Shown in pieces: positions 11,843-23,900 of a DNA stretch of 64,000 nt; within the stretch, counting starts at the first letter, position 1; every line of letters begins with the position of its first letter. The notes under the pieces were generated by a model, which searched no databases, was not told the origin of the DNA, and was given only the letters and a program-made list of their open reading frames with translations. Source of the stretch: Arbacia lixula (Eukaryota > Echinodermata > Echinoidea > Arbacioida > Arbaciidae); assembly GCA_963669155.1 (NCBI GenBank), contig OZ022577.1:26567865-26631864 (forward strand), given 5' to 3'. The position numbers and the translations under genes were made by a program.

Positions 11843-12217
11843 TATATATAGGGTTTATTCTTTATTCTTGCCGTTATCTTCGAGTTTAATTATCATTCCT
11901 CTCTATTTCCGATAACCTCATTCAAGACCGTAAAACCATCGCATTTGAACTTCTCACACGACTTAATACTAATGAGCTCCTCCCTTATCCCGTCGTACAA
12001 ACACGACAACTTTATATCGATCGCATTTCTAATGCCATTAGCGCCGTCTGCCTGTTCAGTGCAAGGTTATCGCGCACGCTCCGTTACCTTCGCTCATGTC
12101 ACTCATCGGGTGGTCGCTCACGGAACGTCGCGCGCCGTACTCCAGTGTGCTTGCTTACGAGCCGAAAAGTGTCACTATTCTTCGCAGACACGGAGTGTAA
12201 ATCACGGCATTCAAAAG
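11843..12217 (+). promoter_or_regulatory. Possible TATA promoter and non-coding first exon
   Basis: A TATATATA box at 11843-11850 is followed by about 350 bases that become richer in GC and CpG than the neighbours. A strong donor-like AAAAG/GTACGT lies at 12217/12218. This could be the untranslated first exon of the phosphagen kinase gene 8.7 kb downstream, whose coding exon is preceded by a splice-acceptor-like TTTCATTTACAG ending at 20769. Sequence alone cannot prove the link; it could also be chance. Confidence 0.3.
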
Positions 12218-12369
12218 GTACGTTTGTTGTATTTCTTTATCATTGGGATGCTTAAGTGAATATTCCACTGAAGGGGTCGGGGTTGATATCATAATGGGTG
12301 TTCATTCATTCATCAAAGAGTGCGCGATTGAATCTTTTGGCGGGTTTCGGGGAATGAGGTGGTTGCAAG

Positions 12370-15300
12370 AGAGAGGAAGAGAGAGAGAGAGAGAGAGACC
12401 TGGTGCGAAATATGTGGACATAACACATAAACGTGCCTGATGTGGATATGAGCAGGTACCTCACTTACACTCTGATGTGATAATGTTAATTTACAGGAAC
12501 TATGAAGACCTCTAAAATATCCAGATTGTGTCATTTGTGGTGCCAGCCGACATCTTTCTTCTTGCTCGGCTCGTGTAGGCCAAGATGCCATGTATGTCAG
12601 CCCACTTCATAATTCACTCTGCGTCTTGGGTACCTCTATCGCGAACATACATTAACCCCTATTTCATCCACCTGAGATCGGGGTTCGTTAGAACTGATAT
12701 GGTCTGTGAACGTGCCTCATCTGTGTTAGTTTCTTTAAATCGCATACAATGTCATCATCATGAATTATTAATGAATGGTTCAACTTGGCAAATATGGCGT
12801 ACAACTAAATATTGTGGGAATATAGCATGTGCATGTAGGTAATTTATTGATTATGCTGAACCAAGTACATGAGGTGATATTTTCCTGTGTATATGTCTAT
12901 TTATGAGGGGCATTTCGATCGTCGCACTAGAAAGGGATGGTAACCATATAGCTAAGCATACGCATTTTTTTTTTATATGCACACGTCTTTCTTGGATCAA
13001 GTACACATAGGATTGTATGTACAAGTGCAACACATAACGTCAGAAATTCCATTATCACTCGACCATAGCTTCTCGGTCATGTGCAGTGCGTGCGTTCGAA
13101 GATTTACGACCGTTTCTGGAAAACGCTGAGGCAACCGTTGCTATGGACGCCAAGGCATACAATAGCGACATTCGTAAACAGTGCGGTTGACCCCTGATTC
13201 CCTCCCCTTTTTATCCAACAGATATTAATGTTCACATACTTGTTCCTCCCCCCTCTCCCGAGTACCACGGACCTCGAAATATTATCAGATCATGACAGTC
13301 TTCAAGCGCTCTTAAAACCTTGCATTACCGACTTCCGAATTCGTTTATTGTCAGACGACTGCAGGCTGCTCGATACACCATCATGATGCGCGCTGCATGG
13401 CCTGCGGGTTATGATTTCAACTTGACGGCTCTCGTTGCTGCATTGTATTTGTTTACCGGCGTTATTGTGCTAGTTGCCCGTGGCTTTTGTTGCCTCCTTT
13501 GACCCCGTCATTCTGCAACGCGTGCCTCTCTCCGGCCCATGCATTGGCTTGTTGCCTGGGAGCGAGATCAATATGGTTGCTATGATGGGAGTGTGTGTGG
13601 TAGGAAGTTAGTTTGTCTGTCGTACGTATCAGATGATGTGTGCCGACAGTCTTTATCGCTACACGATATTTGTTTTTTGCTTAGGTTTACTCTGCCGAGA
13701 CAGCACACAATGATGATGAGTCTCACTAAACTCATCATTATCTATGATTAATTGGTAGTATTGTATGCTAGACGTAGAATGTCTGGAATTGGTCTGGGTA
13801 TCAGGGGCAAGCCTAGTTAGCTATGCATTCAGCTATATGCATATTTAATAACTAACTAGGATAATAAGGTTTCAGGAACACAGGGCCAGGTGCATAGAGG
13901 TAGTAAGGGACTAGAGACAAATAGAACCAATTTATTCATCATGAATTTTTCAAAAGTTTCCCCCTTGTTTTCACTATAAATACCTACTCATTCTAATTCA
14001 AAGTTTTCACAGAAACAGGATTAGCTTATCGCGATTTTAATTTATGTTTATCCTCATGCGCAGCAAGATGATGGTCATGTTTTCGGATGGTGAGGAGAGG
14101 ATGGTCAAAACGCTTTTGGTGACAAATTAAATTACTAGGCCGGAGTGATTCCAAAACACCTGCCGCCACCTCATTAACATAAGAGCTTGATCATCAACGG
14201 GACTTTCATTGTGATGTATAGAAAGTGTCTATTATCAGATCGATGATGTCATTGGCCTTCGATGAGCAGCCTCCCCTACAAACATGCCAGAGCCAGTACA
14301 TGTATATTTAAATAAGCTGAGGTAGTACTGGGGTTGAAAACGTCCCTTTTTTACATCTCCAACAAGATGGTGTCTCTTTTCTCTCCATCACATTTATGTA
14401 CATGAGTTGAGAACCTTTAAAGTGTTTTCAATCCACCCCGTTCCCCGGCCGGGGAGGGGGTGCATCGTGGGATGTATTTTCAACATTGTCTCTTGTCTCT
14501 AGTAATGAAGCCTTGATGTAGAAAAAAGTTGTGTCAAATATGGCAATCGTTCGATATCTTGAAGGACATTAGAAGGATCCCATTATATTGGAGAATATAA
14601 TTGGGCTCTTGCTTGGTTGTTCCTCTCCTCTAAAAGAGAACAGTGAGTAAAATGTGATAATGCAGGCTACATTCATGAAGAGATACTAACAAATAAGTTA
14701 TAACAAGCTCTAGTTTTTAACAGCTCTTTGTTACATTTTTTAATGCATGTGTGGAATAGTTACCCCCGGTGTAGGGGAACAGCATAGTAACGAGTCAACA
14801 TTTTTTAGTCGCTATCTCGACCTTATCTTCAAGTTCAAGTATAAAGTTCACATTTGCATTTTACTGTGATTACGGTTGATGGGTAAGTGCATTAAATAAT
14901 AGTACAACACATCAACATAAAATGGTTTGCTTACCCAAAAAACTGGATATGATATAGGTAGGAGTATTTTTACAAAGATAAATAAACTCACCTCCCCCAC
15001 ACCTGTCAGTACCATACTATAAATGTACATGTACGTACAGTATTATGTTTTTCCCTTAAGCTGCATTGAAATGAATGAATGTGCACGCTCGTATTATCAT
15101 AATAGCGTGTACAATTTCCCAACGGCGAGGACACTGTTATAAAAAGGAGTTTAACAAAAGAGTGGTAATGAGACGCTGTTAACAAAGTTCACATCCACCT
15201 TATTCAGGTGCTCGATTTCACAATAAATCTGGGCACGCATAACAATAATTTGTACATGTACTCGTTGACCCCCTCAGTCCAATTTTCAATACATTGTACA

Positions 15301-16500
15301 TTGTCTGACTTGTTTTTCGTTCATTTACAGGATGGAGCACGCTTTCCTTACTACTGGGTGTATGCCTAAAATTTCTTTGTAAATTGTACATTGTGTTGTA
15401 GCTGATACGCGACTCTCGTTAATACGGCATTAAATTAGGGCATTTGGGAGTTCTATTCCCTTCTCATCAACGACGGTGTATAGCAGGACTCTCGTATTTC
15501 ACACCGACTCATGTTTAAACACGTAAACAGAAATCAGGTTCCAAAATGCTGTAAGTGTATTTCCTCATTGAGTGGGTCATACAGCTCTTTTGCGTCATAT
15601 CTGATAGTTTAACTCTGACTCGCTTGTCATTATAATTATGTAACACAAAGCCCCAAAACGAATGTGGTTGCATACAGAGTAAAAACGGTAGTTTTCAACA
15701 GGAACCCACATGATGAACTCTCAAACCGAATCCTCGTTATTTCTCTTCACTATCTTTGAAAAGAAGATGACGACACCTCGCCTCCGCCCTCGAATGCCGT
15801 CTTCTCCTTCCGCTATCTTTACAAGGAACAATCGATTCTGACATAGTTTTCCTGCTTCCGCCCCTCTCATTAATCGATAATATTTCTATGAGCCTTTCCA
15901 CCGAACACAACTTATTACCCGAACATGTATACATGATATTGGACACATTAATTGCTGCTTGGTTATCATCTTCCCCACCCCCCCCCCCCCCCTCTCTCTC
16001 TCCCGTTACCTGTCACCCCTCTCTCTAGTTCTCTTTCTCTACCTACGTCTATCCCTTCCCTACTATATTTCCCCTTGTCTCTTACTGAAATCAATCATTT
16101 CGCCCTCGGTGGACTTCTCGGCTGAGCATATAAGTATATGAACTTGCAAACAGATCGATGGTTTAATTGCTGTCTGTGAGGCACGGTTATAAGGAGCCAA
16201 CTGTTTTACAAGGGATCAGCTCAGAACTAGAAACCATGCACACCCCTTCGGATACACATCACAGTCATAATACAGTTAAACCTGTCTATATAAATACCAT
16301 CACAAGATAAATACATTTATGAACAGCGGTCTTAATGGACAGGTGCAAAACCGGTAAAAATTTACCTACAGCTCATATCAATAAGGCTCATCATTCCGAA
16401 GGCTCGTTATTCCGAAGATCCATTACTTCATTTTCGAATTATCGAACCCTTTTTCATTTTCAGATTAGCGAATCTTCGGAAAAACGAGCCGTTGGAAGGA
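12370..16500. other. Gene-free stretch
   Basis: Apart from a short GA run (12370-12400), a C/CT run at about 15973-16030 and short AT-rich segments, I find no gene or recognisable element. ORFs are short, lack family motifs and have no plausible splice partners. Confidence 0.6.
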
Positions 16501-16528
16501 CGATCTGCGGAATAGCAAACTCTCATAT

Positions 16529-17224
16529 CAGAGATGTGTTATAGAAGAATATGAATCAACGATCTTTCTTTGCTCGGTACCGCCGAAAAGTTATGTCTTT
16601 TCAACACGTACTTTTCAGGTGTCTCAACAAAAACGAACATGATTGTGTGGCAACTTCTTCTCAGATAGAACAAAAGAAATGAAGGGTCTCATTTCGCTTG
16701 TCCAGTTTTGTTGATGACATCAATACTCCCATGATCATGACAAACATCAGCAAACAAAAATTAATTAGTTTTTCAAATAAAATGCTGTATCTCAGCTGCA
16801 CGCAAACGCGCGTAAACACTGTTAAAATAATGCACGGCTTAAGTTATCAATTTGACAATGATAGAATCCCACAAAATCGCAAGATGCTGGAAAGTGAAGA
16901 AATTAGTCAATTTTGTAAGTAATGCAAATATCTTATATGTCCTGTTTTAAAACTTAATATTTTTTTTGCTTTTTGAAAAATGCGGAGTACAGGTGCCCTT
17001 AACTTCCTCAAATAATGAAAAGACAGAGCTTCTAGAGAGAAAAAAAAAATGTAAATTTAAGATATTTTTTGCAAGTGGACATTCGCTAAATATCGGTGCT
17101 GAGCATAAGGCATCAAATCATTGCCATGATTGTGGAATGTTTTGACATTTATGAGCACGCTTTAGTGTCCCTCCAGATGTTGTATTATGCTCGATTTTGT
17201 TTTCTCCTTCATGTCACCTCCCTG
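16529..17224 (+). mobile_element. hAT-like MITE, copy B (696 bp)
   Basis: Starts CAGAGATGTGTTA and ends in CACCTCCCTG. It is full length compared with copies A, C and D but more diverged, hence an older insertion. The flanks CTCATAT (before) and CTCAGAT (after) agree at 6 of 7 positions, supporting a 7-8 bp target duplication. Confidence 0.8.
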
Positions 17225-18644
17225 CTCAGATTAACGAAACCTTGGCATAATAACACCCCATGCCAGCTCTGAAGGAAATCAAGTTGTTATTTATTTTAGA
17301 CATTGGTTTTCGTATATATGTTTTACCGTATCAAGGCGATATTTCAAAACATACAGATCCCTAACCGTGTTATCCCTACGTCGGTTAATGCCAGATATTC
17401 CAATGAGTCATTTCAGGACCATGAAAGCAGGTAAACAGGAAACTGGTCAGACCTAGCAATAACTAATATATAAACGAACCAAAGCACATAATACGGAAAA
17501 AGCATAAGTCAGAGGTGAATGTACCGGTTTATAGACCGGAGGATCGTATCCTTTTATCAGACCCGTGAAGGTTACTCCTGCAGACCCAATGGGAAATACT
17601 GGGCATACTCCAAAGATAACCACATGACCAGTCACTGCGTATGATACGTAGTGGAGGCACCCACACACCCCCGTACATTAACATCAACGAGTAATTTAAC
17701 GTTGATGATAACTCAAAAAGTAGAGCTCGACTCAAGCTGAAAATAATGCATACCTTCTAAAGTTGAAGCATGTTATATTGAGGGTGTAGGTTCAGGGGAC
17801 TTTCATAAATATATGTCCTTGTAGACTAATTGGAATATATAATATTATTTGTGTGTATTAACTAACTGCACACAAGTAACAATGGAGTTCGATGTATTCA
17901 AAAGATTATTGTCAGAATATTGATCTATATATTTATATATCCGATCGTACTCAACTGTGACATGACAAACGGAAGTTCAAGAGTATGTAGGCGTAAACAC
18001 ATGTCGTGACACCATAAGTAACATCCGCGTCACAGGTCAACAACCCACACTGCACTGCACATCCCTTATCACGCGCATCACACATCACATCAACCGAACA
18101 AGCACACCCATAATTATTACAGACAGCCCACAGACAAAAAGCAAGGCAAAACACTTTAAATTACATAATCATTTGTTTCGAAGCATTTCTCGCATTTAAT
18201 TTTTGCCATTTCCATGATGCTTGCTATGATTGAATGATATTAAGTTTGAATGTCTTATATATTTGTTTATACAATGATTTGTTCATGTATGTTTATACTT
18301 CATAACATGAAGAAGGTCTAACCGCCGAAAGCTCGCATTAAACTTCTCCGTCTACGTTCCTAGACACTTTTTTTCCCTTCACGCCTATATATATTTGTCA
18401 CCTTTACCATCTCTATAGTGTTCCTTTATTCGAGTTATATTTATAAGCTGGTATCAATGTAAGTATGACACGGCTGTGTGTTAAGATTTCAGGGCGGCTA
18501 GGGTAGGGTACCCCTACCAGTAAATAATTGGCATTTTGTCCGCCTGCTTTGCACAAATTGTGTTTGTGCAAAATGTGCAGAAACATAGTCGAAAATGGTA
18601 TATTTTCTATCACTGGGGTCATATTCGACAAGAATAAGGGATGC

Positions 18645-19360
18645 AAGGGATGTGTTATGGAAGGATATGAAGCAACTTTCTTCCTTTGAGCCCATGTTCC
18701 ACGCCGCTGAAAAGTTATGTGTTCTCAACAGGTGCTGTTCAGGTGTTTGAACAATTATGAACATAATTGTGTGGCAACGGCTTCTCAGAGAGAACAAAAG
18801 AAATGTACAGTCTCATTTCGCTTGTCCCGTTCTGTTAATGGCATTAATACTTCCATGAGCATAACAGGTATCAGCAAACACAAAGTTTTTCAAGTGAAAT
18901 ATCTCTGCTGCACGCAAACACACACAAACGCCGTTAATGATAATACACAGCTTAATATATCATTTTGAGAGTGGTTGAATCCTCCAAATGCACAAGATGT
19001 CGGAAAGTGAAGAAATCGGTCAATTTTGTAAGTAATACAAATAGCTTATATGTCCGATTTTTAATGATTCCTCAATACTTTCCGAAACAAAAGCAGAGTA
19101 AAGGATCTGTCATTATCTGCCGTTAACTTCCTTATAGTTTGCAAACAAATTTGTCAAAAACAAAACGTCTACAGACAAATGGGAAATTATAGAAATTTCT
19201 TTTCAAGTTGACATCAGCTAAATGTCGGCCCGGCACATGGAACATCAAAGCATTGTTATGATTATGGAATGCTTTTGACATTCATGAGCACGCTTTAGAA
19301 CCCATACAGATGTTTGAATGTATTATGCTCGAGTTTCTACTCCTTCGTAACACCTCCCTG
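18645..19360 (+). mobile_element. hAT-like MITE, copy C (716 bp)
   Basis: Starts AAGGGATGTGTTA and ends TAACACCTCCCTG. Very similar to copy A over its whole length, with only scattered substitutions and a short deletion near 18885, so A and C are the youngest pair. The target duplication is not clear for this copy. Confidence 0.8.
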
Positions 19361-19689
19361 GCTGTACAATGTTTGAGCTGTAGCAAGCATCCCCTGTTTT
19401 TTCAAATGTCTAGTTAACCAAGTCATTCAACGTGACATGTTTTTGTACAAAAACTTCCCACGCACGACGGTCCTTTATTGACTGCCCAACGTAGCAACAA
19501 GTAATGAGTTTAACTGAATTAATGTCAGTCATTATGTCCAGCCGTACATGAAACTAATGATCAGATGTAAATTACAATGTGTATCAACACTTCCATTCGT
19601 TCAAACAAATTGCCCGCTACCCCACTTTTGTCAATATACCTTTCAATATGAATGTTTCCCCGAGTCACCCTGAGAGACGGCATTGCCGT

Positions 19690-20110
19690 ATGTTCCTTTT
19701 TCGTTTAATGGCGTAGAGGATTTGTCCATTGCTCAGTTGAGGGACGGAAAAGACCAATTTCGTTAGGTATGCACATGCTTTGCACGTCTCAATACGTTAC
19801 CAGTAATAACCCCAAAACTTGTCCGAGGTTTGTCCGAGTATAGCAACATTTTATAGAATTAAAATGAATTCCACTGATCAATAATTGACCAATAATTTCG
19901 TTTATTCCAGTTCTATTATTGGAAGGGAAGTTCTAATGCAATATCTTCTACCATTTTCCGTGTTTTTTAAAGTTTTTTTTTTCACCCAGTGTCACCTTGT
20001 CTTTAATAACTAGATACATGTACATGTGAATGTCATAACGCGTTTCGACGCAGTTCTGGAAGCAGTCCTGAATACATCACGCAATCGGCTGATGTTACAA
20101 GGATAGTCGA
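19690..20110 (+). repeat. Diverged relative of the palindromic element at 51.8-52.9 kb
   Basis: Shares CTTGTCCGAGGTTTGTC and the downstream ACGCAGTT...GAATACAT segment with the inner part of the 51822-52921 element (around 52590-52730). It is strongly worn and has no clear ends. Confidence 0.45.
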
Positions 20111-20909
20111 TCCCTGGCAAGTATTCTTTTGTCGACAAAACTCGCGTACATCTCCTGCCAGATACCTGTTAGTACTCCTGGGTGGAAATAATGTGTGCAT
20201 TTGCTGTTGCTAGGTTGGGCGAGCTATCCCAGCTGCCAACTTGGCATTGCTTGTCCGGATATACATAGTTTGATCTTTGAACACTCGAAATAATGGAACA
20301 TAAGAAAAGAACGTAAACGAAGAGAACGATAAGCCCATAAGACCAAAGGCAATCAATTATTCAGTGAAGCTTGTTTTTGAGCACGGGAAATTACAATCAA
20401 AGGGGAATTCGAAATGTTAAACACACTGCCTTCTATTCATGGTGATTTGTAGCCTATAGAAAGCTTACGCTTGTGCTTTGGTGAATTTTAAATAGATGAT
20501 CCACGATTTTCCCTTGTTAGACAAGCATCTAAACATTCTTAACATTCAGTGCGAGGTACTGCACACAAATGGAAGCTGCCCTCACAAAATTACACTGACT
20601 GCTGCATACAGCCATTGTGCCTTGGCTTTGGTCACAGCGATAGAGATCGCATGTTGTTTTTTTATGAACAACATCATATTAAATCAATTAAAGATGCAAG
20701 TTTCATATCGTTATGATAGGTTTATTATTACGTAAGAAAATATGTTTTGTTTGATGTTTTCATTTACAGTGCATGAAACGACTTTCATCGTAGTTTGTTC
20801 GGATCAACGGTGCATTCCTTTTGGGCAAGCCTTTTAGAGCTGTATTTCCTGACGTGTTCCAGTCACTCCGAAGACAGACGATCGTCTTGCATTCCAAGAC
20901 ATACCAATC

Positions 20910-23900
20910 ATGGCGAACCTGAAGCAGCTGGAGTATGATGCGAGTGAGGACTTCCCAAACTTCCATGGCCACCACAGCCTGCTGGCCAAGTACTGCACTG
21001 ACGAGGTCTACAAGAAGCTGCGAGATGTGCACACGCCGTCAGGCTACACACTCGACAGGGCAATCCAAAATGGCGTCGATAATGCAGGTAATAATTATTT
21101 GGGGTAAGGTCGACTTCTTCTATGACAGTCGCCCCAAATGGGGAAATATATGGGTTATGGATAATAGTTATACATGATATGGTTAGCGCTTAGGACTGGG
21201 GTTACTGAACCCCCATAAAAAGAATCAGTAATCATGTTTTTCGTCACAGCATTACGATACACAACAATAACAAATATGATGAATACATAATATACTGTAT
21301 TCCATGAACAAGATAGAATAGAAATCAAAAAGGAAAATAGCCGAGATTTTTTATTAGTTGGACATGTATCCCTGTATAGAGAGAGACAAACTTACCGTGC
21401 CGTACTTTAATTGTTTCTTCCATTTCATGTTTTAATTTCTTATGAAATGAAGATAAAGATCCTTCCAAACATTTAGTTGAAAATATATATCATTTAGCAT
21501 ACAAAACAACTGCAGAACAGTCCTAGCTAAGTAAGTTCGCATTCTGAATATTGACTGAAGCAAAAGCAAAAAGAAAAAAAAACTGCGCCAATAGGCCAAT
21601 CACAGTCACGAATCGTAGGGGACTTAAGTTGAGACTTCAAGTAAAAATAGTTTAGAATACCAACCAGGCCATACCCAATCTGTATGTTGGTGTAATCTGC
21701 TTATTCAAGCATTGTATTCTTGATATTTTTCTGCGGTCAGATTTCCACGTTGGCATCCTTGCGGGTGATGAGGAGTGCTACACGGTCTTCGCCGATCTCT
21801 TCGACAAGGTCATCGAGGAATACCACAACGGATTCAAAACCTCAGGTGAGTTTGGAAGAGAACTGGAGAATGGAGAGGGAAGTACACTGGAACTAATCAC
21901 AAAAAACACAGCAGAAATAATTGGCAAGAAATGGTCGCATGTGTCGCTAGATAGTGTCGCTAGATAACGGCGCTCAGTAGGAGAAGGAGAAGGAGATGGA
22001 GAAAGAGCAGGAGGAGGAGGAGGAGTAGGAGGAGAAGGAGGAGGAGGAGGAGGAGGAGGGGGAGGAGGAGGAGGGGGAGGAGGAGGAGGGGGAGGAGGAG
22101 GAGGGGGAGGAGGAGGAAAGGGAAGGGGAAGAGGGAGGGAGAGGGGGAGGGGGAGGGGGAAGTAGAAGGGGATGGAAAGGGCGAGGGGGAAGGGGAGGGG
22201 AGGGGGAGGAGAAGAAGAAGAAGAAGAAGCCTCCATTTACCATCCCATCTGAGGGACGGGGTGTTTTCCCACAAGCCGCTGCTCTCCTTATGGAAAGCTG
22301 TCATTCCATACGTCATTGCTCAGTGCCACTCTCATCTTGCAGATAACCACAAGACGGACCTCGACCATACGAAGCTGACGGGCGGGCCGTTGGATGATGC
22401 CTACGTGGTGAGTTCCCGAATCAGGACTGGGCGGAACATCCGAGGCTTCGCGCTCTCTCCGCACATTGCTCGTAGCGAACGGAGACAAGTCGAAAAGCTC
22501 GTGTCTGAAGGTATATCATTTCTGAATTCTCTATATCGCATGTAGGGGAAGGTCGTCCCGGAATGCACCGCGCATTGACATCCAGATTTTGTTTGCAGTC
22601 ATGGCCGCTTCCAGTCTCTTACACTAGACCGAAAGCAGAGACATGACTGCAAACAAAATTTGTTTATTGGCTGTCTTTTCTTTATATTGTATAATTTTAT
22701 AATTGGAAAGTGGTTATTGATTATGATATTTCATTTAATCATAAAATTGTACATCCCATAGAAAACTACTTCATACGTTATACAGAACCTACAAAGTGTG
22801 ACGTCATGAAATAATGAGGGTAGAGCAGACAGCAGTGATAATAATGGCAGGGACTCTCATTGGGAGTGCCCGAAACTCTCACTTAGGTGATGTTGCTTAG
22901 AACCCAAAACCTGCTACTTCGGTACACTATATAATCATCTATCATTATTGTTAGCTTTTAACATATTCCGCTTTCCTTTGTCCAGCTCTGTGTTCGCTGG
23001 ATGGCGAGTTTGCGGGGAAGTACTACTCCCTCCTCACCATGAGCCCCGAGGACCAGCAGCAACTCATCGATGACCACTTCCTGTTTGAGAAGCCCATCTC
23101 ACGTCACTTCCTGAGCGGCGGCATGGCCAGGGACTTCCCCGATGGGCGTGGCATCTGGTATGTGTCACCCCACCTCTTGGTTCCTATTAGGGCGGCGGTC
23201 TTCATGTTTCTAAAGGCCCCCTCAGACGACACGAACTAGTACGAACTCGTACGACACGACTCGTACGACTCAGCGACTGGCTAAATTACAGGACGCGGTC
23301 ATTAGATTTCTATAAGAAAGTGACATCACAGTTCCAGGCGGTTGCCATTTCGACTGAATGGGAAATTCGTGTCGTCTGTGTTGTCCTTAAGAAATACTAC
23401 CCAAAATTATCCGTTAAGATCTTTTCCCGCGCCCTTTGTGAATATTATCTGCTTCCTTCCCTCAAACATAATTATCGAGTGTAGGAGTAGAGTCTTGAGC
23501 AGTGTCTTCATTTCAAAGTTTCAAAGAATGACAAAAGTGAGGTCCCGCCCTTTAAGCTAGACAGAAGTGTGACTCTGCAAACTATTTTTATTTTACTTCA
23601 TTAGTAGTAGTGAAATGGGGATTAATAAATTGAATTTACGATGAACTTTACGTGTTGGGGGCTCAACAGCGATTGACATTGAAATATAGAGTTTATTTTC
23701 TTTCTTTCTTTCTTAAATTAGAACCACATATTTATCTCGAATTTGCAATATTTTTCTACCTGTTTTCATTGAATGTTTTTTTTCACACCTCCCAACATAC
23801 AGTTGCAAAAGAAAGCGTACGAAAATAAGGTTTATTAATGGAGATATCGCAGTTATGCTGCCTGCTGCCTGGCTGTTTAGGTGATTTAACCCTCTCAGTA

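Noticed and set aside
21778-22316. Overlapping 89-152 aa Pro/Ser/Leu ORFs on the - strand
   Set aside because: Antisense of kinase exon 2 and the GGA tract in intron 2.
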